Assembly (NCBI GenBank): GCA_934183045.1
Contig: CAKPRW010000032.1
Coordinates: 1-15,144 of the forward strand
Direction of reading: 5' to 3'
DNA: 15,144 nt
Source of the DNA: an uncultured Clostridia bacterium
GTDB lineage: Bacteria > Bacillota > Clostridia > TANB77 > CAG-508
Shown here: piece after piece, positions 1-7,671 of the stretch
How the letters are laid out: each line of letters starts with the position of its first letter
Numbering within the stretch: the stretch's first letter is position 1
Position numbers and translations under genes: made by a program
Notes under the pieces: model-generated
What the model saw: the letters and a program-made list of their open reading frames with translations, nothing else
The model's database searches: none
Told to the model about the DNA's origin: nothing

Positions 1-1273
1 TATCTATCTCATTTTCAGTAATACGAATTATATTGCTTACTTCTTTTTTTGCAGTTAGCATTTTTTCATGATCATTTGAATGAATATATGCTAATACTTC
101 ACCTCTTTGGATTTTATCCCCAACTTTTTTGTTTAATACAATTCCAACACTATTATCAATTTTATCTTCTTTTCTTATTCTACCAGCTCCCAACATACAA
201 GCAACTTTTCCTATTTTTTCTGCATTAATTTCTTCTATGTAACCATCATATTCACTATATATTGGTTCTATTATTTGGGCTTTCTCAAATTTATTTGTAT
301 CTTCTATATAAGAAATATCTCCCCCTTGGTTATTTACTAATTCTAAAAATTTCTTATATGCTTTTCCATTTTCTATATTTTCTAGCAATTGTTTTTTGTT
401 TGCTTCCAAGTCGTCACCTAATTCAGCCAATTTCATCATATAGCTACCTAATTCTAGTATAACTTTTTTCACATCTTCTTGCATTCTTCCTTTTAAGAAT
501 TCTATTGCTTCTATTATTTCTAATGAATTTCCTACTGCTAACCCTAGAGGCTCATCCATATTTGTTAAAACACATACTGTTTGCTTATCTGCAAGTTTTC
601 CAATATCTATCATTTTTCTTGATAGCTCTTCTGCTTTTTCAATATCTTTCATAAACGCTCCGCTTCCAACAGTTACATCTAAAACTATTTTTTGAGCTCC
701 ACTTGCAATCTTTTTACTCATAATACTAGAAGCAATTAACGGTATACTTTCTACACATGAAATACTATCTCTTAGTGCATACATCTTTTTATCTGCCGGT
801 GCTAAATTTAACGTCTGCGAAATCATACTTATACCTATGTTTTCCACATTTTGTACAAAAGTGTTCATATCTATAGCAGTATTATATCCAGGAATTGATT
901 CTAATTTATCGACCGTTCCCCCTGTAAAACCTAAACCTCTACCAGACATTTTTGCAACAGGTACTCCAACTGATGCAACTAATGGTAATAAAATTAGTGA
1001 AACTTTATCGCCCACTCCTCCTGTTGAATGTTTATCTACAATTATTTTATTTAATTTTGATAAGTCTAACACTTCACCTGAATGAGCCATAGCTAAAGTT
1101 AAGTTAGTTATTTCATCATTTGTCATACCATTTATAAAAATAGCCATAATCAATGCAGCAGCTTGGTAATCTGTCACGCTATTATCGGTATAACCATTAA
1201 TAAAAAACTCAATCTCTTCTTTAGTTAAACACTTCTTTTCTCTCTTTTTAGCTATAATATCTAATATATTCAT
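1..1273 (-). CDS. pdp: Pyrimidine-nucleoside phosphorylase (thymidine phosphorylase family), 3' end outside the window
   Basis: Cytosolic salvage enzyme that splits thymidine, deoxyuridine or uridine with phosphate into base plus (deoxy)ribose-1-phosphate. I translated the open frame by hand; 424 residues are visible and the family is about 433, so only the last few residues are missing. KHSTGGVGDK lies at residues 81-90 (phosphate-binding loop, H82) and the family signature SGRGLGFTGGTVDKLE at 110-125. R168, S183 and K187 fall where the E. coli enzyme has its pyrimidine-binding Arg, Ser and Lys, at a constant offset of three that also holds for H82. The ATG at 1273 follows GAGGTGAA. It is the last visible gene of the pilin-like, rnhB, pdp run, 43 bases after rnhB. 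Firmicutes members usually accept both uridine and thymidine, hence pdp rather than deoA; substrate range cannot be read from sequence. Confidence 0.93.
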   Translation of the reverse strand, partial: MNILDIIAKKREKKCLTKEEIEFFINGYTDNSVTDYQAAALIMAIFINGMTNDEITNLTLAMAHSGEVLDLSKLNKIIVDKHSTGGVGDKVSLILLPLVASVGVPVAKMSGRGLGFTGGTVDKLESIPGYNTAIDMNTFVQNVENIGISMISQTLNLAPADKKMYALRDSISCVESIPLIASSIMSKKIASGAQKIVLDVTVGSGAFMKDIEKAEELSRKMIDIGKLADKQTVCVLTNMDEPLGLAVGNSLEIIEAIEFLKGRMQEDVKKVILELGSYMMKLAELGDDLEANKKQLLENIENGKAYKKFLELVNNQGGDISYIEDTNKFEKAQIIEPIYSEYDGYIEEINAEKIGKVACMLGAGRIRKEDKIDNSVGIVLNKKVGDKIQRGEVLAYIHSNDHEKMLTAKKEVSNIIRITENEID

Positions 1274-1316
1274 ATTTCACCTCTTTATATTTTTTAGAAC
1301 TTTAATTAAAACACTA

Positions 1317-1943
1317 TTATATGAAATTTTTTGTAAAGCTTCTTCTATGTATTGGGCAAAGTCCATATTCTTTAATTGCAGCTATATGTTTTGCTGTTCC
1401 ATAACCTTTATGACTTATAAATCCATATTGAGGATAAATTTCATCCCATTGTCTCATTATTCTATCCCTTGTCACCTTTGCTATTATTGATGCAGCTGCT
1501 ATATTATAGCATTTAGCATCTCCTTTTATTATAGAATCATATGGTATTCCTCTTGTATTTATATTTGTTAAAGCATCTACTATTATTAAATCAGGTTTTA
1601 CATCTAAATTGTCTACAACTTGAGTTACTCCTTGCTTTGTTGCATTTAGTATATTTATATCATCAATTACATCTTCTTTTATTATAGCTACAGAATAACT
1701 AATCGCTTCTTCAATTATAAGATCATATAACTTTTCTCTCTTTTTTTCTGATACTTTTTTAGAGTCATTAACTCCTTCTATCATTGAATCTTTTGGCATT
1801 ATCACTCCAGCAACTACTACTGGTCCTGCTAAAGGACCTCTTCCTGCTTCATCTATACCACATATATTTTCAAAACCTTTTTTATATAGTTCTTTTTCTA
1901 TCTCTTTTAAATTTGTTAATCTTTCTAATTCTTTTTCTTTCAT
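1317..1943 (-). CDS. rnhB: Ribonuclease HII
   Basis: Endonuclease that cuts the RNA strand of RNA-DNA hybrids and starts removal of single ribonucleotides from DNA. The 208 residues match the usual length. The signature GIDEAGRGPLAGPVV lies at residues 29-43 and supplies D31 and E32. The other acidic metal ligands are probably D123 (IIVDALTN) and D142 (KGDAKCYNIAAASI), with the typical AKVTRDR stretch after them. The start at 1943 has a GGGAAG-type ribosome binding site and lies 12 bases after the pilin-like gene, so the two are almost certainly co-transcribed. The N-terminal 25 residues before the first beta strand are charged and helical, as in many Firmicutes RNase HII proteins. There is no sign of damage. 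Confidence 0.96.
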   Translation of the reverse strand: MKEKELERLTNLKEIEKELYKKGFENICGIDEAGRGPLAGPVVVAGVIMPKDSMIEGVNDSKKVSEKKREKLYDLIIEEAISYSVAIIKEDVIDDINILNATKQGVTQVVDNLDVKPDLIIVDALTNINTRGIPYDSIIKGDAKCYNIAAASIIAKVTRDRIMRQWDEIYPQYGFISHKGYGTAKHIAAIKEYGLCPIHRRSFTKNFI

Positions 1944-1955
1944 TTTATCTTCCCT

Positions 1956-2462
1956 TTATTTTTCAATATTAGTTAGTGAATATTTTCCTTCATATCCTTT
2001 TGTATTATATACTTCAACATTTAAATCTTTATCATTAAATTCAATTAAGTATTTTTCATTTGAATCTGTTTTTATTTTTTCAAGTCCCCATAAAGCTAAC
2101 GTTTCTTCTGTTACTTCATAAACATCATCACCCGAAATATTTATTTTTTGTAAATCACTATCACTTGCTTTTTTTAATTTTTGACTATCTTCATATACTT
2201 CTGATTTTATTTCATTTATTTTTGTTGCATCTGTTTCTTTTCCAATTTTAAAATTAGTTTCCTCTACATATTCTCTAGCTTTTGCTTTTATTAATAACAT
2301 ATTTGTTTTTAATTCTTCTAAATTAGCCTTATTTAAACTATTTCTTCCTGAATAAATTCCAATTCCAGAAAGAATTAATAAAACAATAATCATTATAACA
2401 AGTGCAATCAAAGTTACACCTTTTTGATTTGTTTTTAATTTTTGTATATCAATATTATACAT
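1956..2462 (-). CDS. Pilin-like protein with prepilin-type N-terminus
   Basis: 168-residue protein with a short basic leader, then QKGVTLIALVIMIIVL and a hydrophobic helix at about residues 16-38, then a hydrophilic, Lys/Glu-rich domain. This is the layout of type IV pilin or pseudopilin precursors; the expected prepilin peptidase cut is after G15. The usual Glu at mature position 5 is replaced by Ala (A20), as I recall for a large group of clostridial TLIALVI proteins. I chose the ATG at 2462 because GGAGGA lies 7 bases upstream; an in-frame ATG at 2486 would place that ribosome binding site inside the gene. It is the first gene of an operon with rnhB and pdp. No other pilus gene is in the window, so a role in adhesion, secretion or DNA uptake is open. 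ComEC lies in the same window but is not linked to this operon. Confidence 0.75.
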   Translation of the reverse strand: MYNIDIQKLKTNQKGVTLIALVIMIIVLLILSGIGIYSGRNSLNKANLEELKTNMLLIKAKAREYVEETNFKIGKETDATKINEIKSEVYEDSQKLKKASDSDLQKINISGDDVYEVTEETLALWGLEKIKTDSNEKYLIEFNDKDLNVEVYNTKGYEGKYSLTNIEK

Positions 2463-2506
2463 ATTTATTCCTCCATTATATTTCAACTTATTTTCATGAT
2501 AATTTT

Positions 2507-2535
2507 ATTATAATTATAATTTCATTTTTTTTCAA
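2507..2535 (-). promoter_or_regulatory. Sigma-A-type promoter for the pilin-like/rnhB/pdp operon
   Basis: Read on the minus strand, TTGAAA (2535-2530) and a perfect TATAAT (2512-2507) are separated by exactly 17 bases. This puts the start of transcription near 2500, about 38 bases before the ATG at 2462. The region is very AT-rich, so a chance match to the -10 alone would be easy; the spacing and the -35 add weight. Confidence 0.6.
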
Positions 2536-2608
2536 CTTTTTCTTGCTTTTAATTTTAAAAGTTTTAACTAATTTTTACTATTAATTTATATAAAGAATTT
2601 TTTCCATT

Positions 2609-2627
2609 TTTTCACAAAATTTTCACA
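2609..2627 (+). promoter_or_regulatory. Tandem TTTTCACA octamers upstream of htrA (CssR-like operator)
   Basis: Two exact TTTTCACA copies start at 2609 and 2620, an 11-base period that puts both on one face of the helix. From memory, reiterated TTTTCACA octamers were described upstream of the Bacillus subtilis htrA-type genes, which the CssRS secretion-stress system controls. The match in sequence and in gene context suggests the same kind of control here. No cssRS genes are in the window. Confidence 0.55.
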
Positions 2628-2633
2628 AAACTA

Positions 2634-2663
2634 TTGTATTATAACAATGTATTGAGATAAGAT
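2634..2663 (+). promoter_or_regulatory. Probable htrA promoter
   Basis: TTGTAT (2634-2639) and TAAGAT (2658-2663) are 18 bases apart and lie just after the octamers. TATAAT at 2663-2668 is a better -10 but has no well-spaced -35. An activator-dependent promoter would tolerate such weak elements. The exact boxes are uncertain. Confidence 0.4.
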
Positions 2664-2689
2664 ATAATAAATATTTAGGAGGTTTTATT

Positions 2690-3949
2690 ATGAAAGAAAA
2701 TGAAAATAAAGAAAAATCACAAAATTTTAAAACAGTTCAAAATCCTAATTCATATAAAAATGCATACAAAACTGAAAAAACTAAAAGTAGTTCTGGTTTT
2801 GGAAGAAATTTTTTATTACCATTCTTTAGTGGAGTTTTAGGTTGTTCTGTCGTTATGGGAACATGTTTTGGTATCCCTTCAGTAAAAGCAAAATTAATCA
2901 ACTCAACTTCTTCTACAAGTCAAAATTATAATAACTCTGAAAGTAATGGCTATGTATCACAAACATCACTTAAAGATTACTCAGATACTTCTGTTTACGC
3001 TGCTAATAAAATCTTGCCATCAATTGTTGGAATTAAAGTAGAATATAATGTAAATTCTTTAATTTCAATGTTTGGAAGCAAAGGTCAAACATCAACAGCA
3101 ACAGCTAGTGGATCTGGAATTATCATTAGTGAAGATGGTTATATATTAACAAATAATCATATTGTTGCTACATCTTCTTCTGAATCTTATTATGAAGTTT
3201 CTGAAGCTACAAAATTAACAGTTACTTTATTTAATGATGAAACAGAATACGAAGCTAAGATAGTAGGAACAGATGAACAAACTGACTTAGCTGTTATAAA
3301 AATTGAAAAAACAGGACTTTCAAAAGCTGAATTTGCAGATTCTGACAATATTAAAGTTGGTGAATTTGCAATGGCTGTAGGAAATCCTTTAGGAATGCAA
3401 AGTAGTATTACTTGTGGTGTAATTAGTGCAATAAATAGAGAAGTTACAGATTCAGAAGGAAAAAAATATAATTTAATTCAAACAGATGCAGCAATTAACT
3501 CTGGAAATAGCGGTGGAGCTTTAGTTAATAGCGAAGGAAAAGTTATTGGTATTAACACATTAAAACTTTCTGGAACAGGAATTGAAGGTATGGGATTTGC
3601 AATTCCAATCAACTCTACTACCGATATAACTTCACAATTAATTCAATATAGTAAAGTAAAAAGACCTTATATTGGAATTTCTGGTATGGACTTAGATGAA
3701 AAAACTGCCAAAAATTATAATTTAGTAGCTGGAATATATGTAAAATCTATAGATGATTTCTCTGCTGGAGAAAAAGCAGGAATTAAAATCGGTGACGTTA
3801 TAATAGAAGCAGATGGAAAAAAAGTTTCTACAATGGATGAATTAAACGAAATTAAAAATAGTCACAAAATTGGTGATGAAATGAAAATTAAAGTAAACAG
3901 AGAAGGTCAAGAAAAAGAATTAACTATAACATTAGGTGAACAACCATAA
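2690..3949 (+). CDS. htrA: HtrA/DegP-type serine protease, membrane anchored, with PDZ domain
   Basis: Extracytoplasmic quality-control protease that degrades or refolds misfolded exported proteins. The 419 residues show a hydrophilic cytoplasmic stretch at 1-40, a single membrane anchor at about 41-63, a Ser/Asn-rich linker, a trypsin-like domain at about 100-320 and a PDZ domain at about 325-415. The catalytic triad is complete: H157 in TNNHIV, D199 in TDLAVIKI, and S274 in GNSGGAL with its oxyanion loop. There is no signal-peptidase site, so the protein should stay membrane bound. The ATG at 2690 follows AGGAGG by 7 bases. The gene is monocistronic, ending at a strong terminator at 4083-4112, with octamers like those of CssR-controlled genes upstream. 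Length, anchor and single PDZ are typical of Firmicutes HtrA. Confidence 0.95.
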   Translation: MKENENKEKSQNFKTVQNPNSYKNAYKTEKTKSSSGFGRNFLLPFFSGVLGCSVVMGTCFGIPSVKAKLINSTSSTSQNYNNSESNGYVSQTSLKDYSDTSVYAANKILPSIVGIKVEYNVNSLISMFGSKGQTSTATASGSGIIISEDGYILTNNHIVATSSSESYYEVSEATKLTVTLFNDETEYEAKIVGTDEQTDLAVIKIEKTGLSKAEFADSDNIKVGEFAMAVGNPLGMQSSITCGVISAINREVTDSEGKKYNLIQTDAAINSGNSGGALVNSEGKVIGINTLKLSGTGIEGMGFAIPINSTTDITSQLIQYSKVKRPYIGISGMDLDEKTAKNYNLVAGIYVKSIDDFSAGEKAGIKIGDVIIEADGKKVSTMDELNEIKNSHKIGDEMKIKVNREGQEKELTITLGEQP

Positions 3950-3971
3950 CAATAATTTAAATTTATTTATT

Positions 3972-4021
3972 TTTTCACTTTGATTTCACACAATGGACAA
4001 AATTCATTGTTAAAATACATT
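3972..4021 (+). promoter_or_regulatory. Possible second octamer pair and weak promoter downstream of htrA
   Basis: TTTTCACT (3972-3979) and ATTTCACA (3983-3990) are imperfect copies of the octamers before htrA and have the same 11-base period. They are followed by TGGACA (3994-3999) and TACATT (4016-4021), 16 bases apart. Each element is weak alone; the repeated arrangement is why it is listed. It would drive the RNA candidate at 4028-4112. Confidence 0.25.
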
Positions 4022-4027
4022 CATAAT

Positions 4028-4112
4028 CAGTAAACAAGCTTACTGATTTGAAATTAAAAACATCCCCTTTTATTTTCAAAAGAAACAGTTAGGACTTCCC
4101 TAGCTGTTTTTT
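4028..4112 (+). ncRNA. Candidate small RNA between htrA and its terminator
   Basis: If the weak promoter at 3994-4021 is real, an RNA of about 85 bases would begin with the 3' part of a perfect 9-base-pair hairpin region (arms 4025-4033 and 4040-4048). It would then have a single-stranded middle holding ATCCCCTTTT (4062-4071) and end at the terminator 4083-4112. A C-rich unpaired stretch able to pair with Shine-Dalgarno sequences is a hallmark of several Firmicutes small RNAs. It could equally be the 3' untranslated region of htrA, which would end at the same terminator. No known family is recognised. Confidence 0.25.
4083..4112 (+). terminator. Intrinsic terminator after htrA
   Basis: An 11-base-pair stem (4083-4093 with 4099-4109, one G-U pair), a 5-base ACTTC loop and a run of Ts ending at 4112. 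It is the clearest stop for rightward transcription out of htrA. Confidence 0.85.
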
Positions 4113-4137
4113 ATAATTATATATTTTTTATCATAAT

Positions 4138-4203
4138 AAAAATGAGACAATTTAGAATAGAATAAACCTTTTTATTTTCTATTTCAAAATTGTCTCATTT
4201 AAT
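4138..4203. terminator. Long imperfect hairpin, probable two-way terminator
   Basis: Arms ATGAGACAATTT (4142-4153) and AAATTGTCTCAT (4187-4198) pair perfectly, and the stem continues inward with small bulges to about 4163/4174. An A-rich run lies on the left and a T-rich run on the right, so it can stop transcripts from either side. It sits 5-10 bases after the stop codon of the minus-strand gene 4208-5071, and that gene is its main client. Confidence 0.75.
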
Positions 4204-4207
4204 TATC

Positions 4208-5071
4208 TTATATAATTACTAAATCCATTTCACTTGTATATGTATCATTTCCATATGCATAAATAATATATAAAGTATCACCTACATAGTAAAATTCTTT
4301 AGAATTTTCAATATTATAAATATCACTTTTTACATCTCTATCATAAATAGTATATCCAAGAGTTTTCAAGTCTTCTACCTTTTTCTCTTCATCACTAATT
4401 GTTTCTGAAATTTTGTCTTGAACTGTTTGTTTATCTAATTGTTCTATTTTTAAAATTTCTTCTAATGTTATTTCTTTATTATTTCTTAAATCATAATTAT
4501 AAGTTTGTATAATAACTCTTTGTGCACTTGTTCCTTCTTTCAAATTTGATCTTATTATTAGTGATAAAATATCATCATGTAAATTTGCTACATATTCAAC
4601 AGTATAAATAATATTTTTATTTTCACTTTCTAGAACACTTCTTGCTTTTGTTGCAAATATATTTTCAATTTCATTGTTATAGTTTTCTACTACTTCATTG
4701 TCTATATTAATATATGGTATTTTTATGTTTATTTCATAGCTATTTGTTTTACTTTCTTGTCTATCATATTTTGTACATACTAAGTCCTGATCTAAATAGA
4801 CTTTTTTGTTATTGTTATTTCCAGTATCATTTTTTATACTATTACTAAATATTTTATCAAAATCAGCTTTTAATGTTTGTATTTGTTCTTGTGATTTATT
4901 TCCAAATTCTTCTCTTTGTTTAATTCCAATCATCTCTGCAAAATCTATTCTTGCATAAAATTGTACATATGATGCCGCAACTAGTGAAATTATACAAAAT
5001 ACTATAATCGATATATATATAATTAATTGTTTTTTATTAATTTTCGCTTTTTCTGGCAGTGTTAAATTCAT
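4208..5071 (-). CDS. Single-pass membrane protein with RsiV-like (DUF4163/DUF3298-type) outer domain
   Basis: 287-residue protein of unproven function. A short cytoplasmic segment (1-15) is followed by one membrane helix at about 16-38, then a helical linker and an extracytoplasmic alpha/beta domain from about residue 90. The stretch around YNYDLRNNKEITLEEIL, with a late YYVGDTLYIIY strand, resembles the DUF4163/DUF3298 fold found in RsiV, the lysozyme-sensing anti-sigma factor, and in many stand-alone clostridial envelope proteins. No sigma-factor gene is adjacent, and the cytoplasmic part is too short for an anti-sigma domain, so an anti-sigma role is unlikely. The ATG at 5071 follows AGAGGAG. 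The gene stands alone, with its own promoter at 5100-5128 and a terminator at 4138-4203, and is divergent from the Clp gene. Sequence-level domain assignment is from memory of the family pattern. Confidence 0.65.
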   Translation of the reverse strand: MNLTLPEKAKINKKQLIIYISIIVFCIISLVAASYVQFYARIDFAEMIGIKQREEFGNKSQEQIQTLKADFDKIFSNSIKNDTGNNNNKKVYLDQDLVCTKYDRQESKTNSYEINIKIPYINIDNEVVENYNNEIENIFATKARSVLESENKNIIYTVEYVANLHDDILSLIIRSNLKEGTSAQRVIIQTYNYDLRNNKEITLEEILKIEQLDKQTVQDKISETISDEEKKVEDLKTLGYTIYDRDVKSDIYNIENSKEFYYVGDTLYIIYAYGNDTYTSEMDLVII

Positions 5072-5099
5072 CTTTCTACTCCTCTTTTAATGTAATTTT

Positions 5100-5128
5100 A
5101 TTATAGCATTTTTATTTTTTTTAGGCAA
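5100..5128 (-). promoter_or_regulatory. Promoter for the RsiV-like gene
   Basis: On the minus strand TTGCCT (5128-5123) and a perfect TATAAT (5105-5100) are 17 bases apart, about 29 bases before the ATG at 5071. The extended context GCTATAAT is good. Confidence 0.65.
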
Positions 5129-5185
5129 TATTTTTTTATATTTAAAAGTTCAGACAATATTGTATAAAAACTTTGAAAAAACGAC

Positions 5186-5208
5186 AATACTATGTTAGTA
5201 TTTTTTTT
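5186..5208 (+). terminator. Small T-tailed hairpin in the divergent intergenic region
   Basis: AATACTA (5186-5192) and TAGTATT (5196-5202) form a 7-base-pair AT-rich stem with a TGT loop, followed by six further Ts. It looks like a weak rightward terminator, but no known rightward transcript reaches it and it lies just upstream of the Clp promoter. It could insulate that promoter or be chance in AT-rich DNA. Confidence 0.35.
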
Positions 5209-5227
5209 AGCGATTGTCTCAAAATTA

Positions 5228-5256
5228 TTGACTATTGTGCTTTTTTGAGGTATCAT
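5228..5256 (+). promoter_or_regulatory. Promoter for the clpE-like/pgsA operon
   Basis: TTGACT (5228-5233), a 17-base spacer and TATCAT (5251-5256). The stretch 5226-5246 matches 14781-14801 before rplM at 19 of 21 positions, including GTGCTTTTTT in the spacer. I saw no CtsR heptad pair or CIRCE element here. Confidence 0.65.
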
Positions 5257-5295
5257 AATATATATGCAAAAATATAGAAATGAGGAATTTAAAGT

Positions 5296-7662
5296 ATGTT
5301 ATGTTCAGAATGTAATAAAAACCCAGCAATACTTTTTTATAAAAAAATAGAAAATGGTCAAGAAACAATGGAAGGATATTGTTATGATTGTGCCAAGAAA
5401 AAAGGAATAAATGCAAACGAAGTATTGTACAAACAAAATGAGATTTTATCAAAAGATAATATAAACTTAAATGATATGACAAAACAATTTGAAAGTATTT
5501 TTAAAGATCTTGCTGAAAATATTAATCTAGAAAATATTGAAGATTTTGAAGGAGCTATAACTTTTGATGCTTCAGAAGAAGACGGTGATATTAATGATGG
5601 AGAATCACCAAAAATAACTGGTGCAGCTATTCCATTAGGTTCAATATTTGCTAATATGTTTCCAGGTAAAAAATCTAACAATCAACAAGAAGAAGCTAGT
5701 TCTTCTAAAAAAAGAGTTAAAGTTGAAAAAAAGAAAAATACAAAAAATAGTAAAAAGAAAAAATTCTTAGATTCTTTTGGAACTAATTTAACAAATAAAG
5801 CAAAAAATAATGAATTAGATCTTGTAATAGGTAGAGATAAAGAGATTCAAAGAATTGTACAAATTTTAAATAGACGTTCAAAAAATAACCCTTGTCTTAT
5901 TGGTGAACCAGGTGTTGGAAAAACAGCAATTGCACAAGGTTTAGCAATTAAAATTGCCAACCAAAATGTTCCAGCAAAATTATTAAACAAAGAAGTTTAC
6001 TTATTAGACATGACTTCAGTAATTGCAGGAACTCAATTTAGAGGACAATTTGAATCACGCATGAAAGGTATTATTGATGAATGTAAAGAATATGGAAATA
6101 TTATTCTAGTAATAGATGAAATCCATAACATAATAGGTGCTGGAGATGGCGAACATTCTATGAATGCAGCTAATATATTAAAACCAGCATTATCAAATGG
6201 TGAAATACAATTAATTGGTACTACTACTTTAAAAGAATATAGAAAATACATTGAAAAAGATTCTGCACTAGAAAGAAGATTTCAACAAGTTTTAGTAGAA
6301 GAACCAAATGTTGATGATTCTATTGGAATATTAGAAGGAATTAAAAAATACTATGAAGAATATCACAAAGTAAAAATTTCTTCAGATGTAATTCGTAGTG
6401 CTGTTATCATGTCAGAAAAATATATACATGACAGATTTTTACCTGACAAAGCAATTGACATTTTAGATGAAGCATGTTCAAGAATTAATTTAGAAAATAA
6501 AGACTTATTTAAATTAGAAACTTTAAAACAAGAATTATCTATAATACAAGCTGAAAAAGAAGAAGTAATTGCAGCAGACTCTACTGAAGACTACCAAAAA
6601 GCTGCAGATTTAAAAACTAAAGAATGTCAATTAATTGAAGAAATTGATAATCTAAGTAAAAAAATGAAACCAAAACAAATTACAATTGAAGATATAGCAA
6701 ATGTAATAGAAAGCTGGACAAAAATTCCTGTCAAAAAAATTACAGAAGCAGAAACACAAAAATTATTAAATCTAGAAACAAATCTTCATAAAAGAATTAT
6801 TGGTCAAGAAGAAGCTGTTAGTAGTGTATCTAGAGCAATTAGAAGAAATAGAGCTGGATTAAAGAGTACCAAAAGACCACCTTCATTTATATTTGTTGGT
6901 CCTACAGGTGTTGGAAAAACAGAACTAGCTAAAAGTTTAGCATATGAAATGTTTGGCAGTGAAGATTCTATTATAAGAGTTGACATGTCAGAATATATGG
7001 AAAGCCATTCAACATCTAAATTAATCGGTGCACCTCCAGGATATGTTGGTTATGATGATGCTGGTCAATTAACAGACAAAGTAAAAAGAAAACCTTATTC
7101 TATTATTTTATTAGATGAAATAGAAAAAGCTCATCCTGATGTATTTAATATATTATTACAAGTTTTAGATGATGGTAAATTAACAGATAGTCAAGGAAAC
7201 ACAGTTAGTTTCTCTAACACAATTATCATTATGACATCAAATGCAGGTTCTAATTTAAATACTAATTCTATTGGTTTTGGTAAACAAACTGTTGACAAAA
7301 ATAAAGTTATTGATAACTTAAAAGAGGTATTTAGACCAGAATTTTTAAATAGAATAGATGAAATCGTTTCTTTTGATCCTTTAACAAATGATCAGTTAAT
7401 CAAAATCATTGATCTTATGTTAGTTGATACAACAAAAGCACTTAATGATAAAGATATCAAAATGGATATAACAAAAAAAGCAAAAAATTATATCTTAGAA
7501 AAAGGAACAGATATAAAATTTGGAGCAAGACCTTTAAGAAGAGCTATTCAAAGATATATAGAAGATGAATTATCTGAAATGATCTTAAGAAAAGATCTTG
7601 TAGATGGTCAAACTGTAAAAATAGACTTACAAAATGACAAATTAAAATTTGAAGTAAAATAG
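5296..7662 (+). CDS. clpE: ClpE-type ATP-dependent Clp protease ATP-binding subunit with N-terminal zinc finger
   Basis: AAA+ unfoldase that feeds substrates into ClpP. The 788 residues begin with a zinc finger (C3, C6, C29, C32), then an acidic and Lys-rich linker (about 40-160) in place of the Clp_N repeats of ClpC. AAA-1 has Walker A GEPGVGKT at 203-210, Walker B D274-E275 and arginines R327-R328. A UVR-like coiled segment follows (about 430-450), then AAA-2 with Walker A GPTGVGKT at 535-542 and Walker B D607-E608, and a ClpB-type C-terminal domain. The IGF tripeptide at 659-661 is the ClpP-docking loop, so it should act with ClpP, not as a stand-alone chaperone. The first pore loop reads TQFRG, with Phe for the common Tyr. 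The zinc finger without Clp_N favours ClpE over ClpC; the protein is longer than B. subtilis ClpE (about 700) because of the linker. GAGG lies 10 bases before the ATG. Confidence 0.9.
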   Translation: MLCSECNKNPAILFYKKIENGQETMEGYCYDCAKKKGINANEVLYKQNEILSKDNINLNDMTKQFESIFKDLAENINLENIEDFEGAITFDASEEDGDINDGESPKITGAAIPLGSIFANMFPGKKSNNQQEEASSSKKRVKVEKKKNTKNSKKKKFLDSFGTNLTNKAKNNELDLVIGRDKEIQRIVQILNRRSKNNPCLIGEPGVGKTAIAQGLAIKIANQNVPAKLLNKEVYLLDMTSVIAGTQFRGQFESRMKGIIDECKEYGNIILVIDEIHNIIGAGDGEHSMNAANILKPALSNGEIQLIGTTTLKEYRKYIEKDSALERRFQQVLVEEPNVDDSIGILEGIKKYYEEYHKVKISSDVIRSAVIMSEKYIHDRFLPDKAIDILDEACSRINLENKDLFKLETLKQELSIIQAEKEEVIAADSTEDYQKAADLKTKECQLIEEIDNLSKKMKPKQITIEDIANVIESWTKIPVKKITEAETQKLLNLETNLHKRIIGQEEAVSSVSRAIRRNRAGLKSTKRPPSFIFVGPTGVGKTELAKSLAYEMFGSEDSIIRVDMSEYMESHSTSKLIGAPPGYVGYDDAGQLTDKVKRKPYSIILLDEIEKAHPDVFNILLQVLDDGKLTDSQGNTVSFSNTIIIMTSNAGSNLNTNSIGFGKQTVDKNKVIDNLKEVFRPEFLNRIDEIVSFDPLTNDQLIKIIDLMLVDTTKALNDKDIKMDITKKAKNYILEKGTDIKFGARPLRRAIQRYIEDELSEMILRKDLVDGQTVKIDLQNDKLKFEVK

Positions 7663-7671
7663 GTGGATTTT

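Noticed and set aside
837..1085. Open frame on the plus strand opposite pdp, and similar ones opposite rnhB, htrA, clpE, purB, comEC and the NlpC gene
   Set aside because: They have no ribosome binding site, no recognisable motif, and lie wholly over well-supported genes on the other strand.
5072..5295. CtsR or CIRCE operator before the Clp gene
   Set aside because: No GGTCAAA-type direct heptads and no CIRCE inverted repeat are present.
7663..7671. GTG start for pgsA directly after the clpE-like stop
   Set aside because: AGGTGG overlaps that GTG and fits the ATG at 7672, which is also where family members begin.
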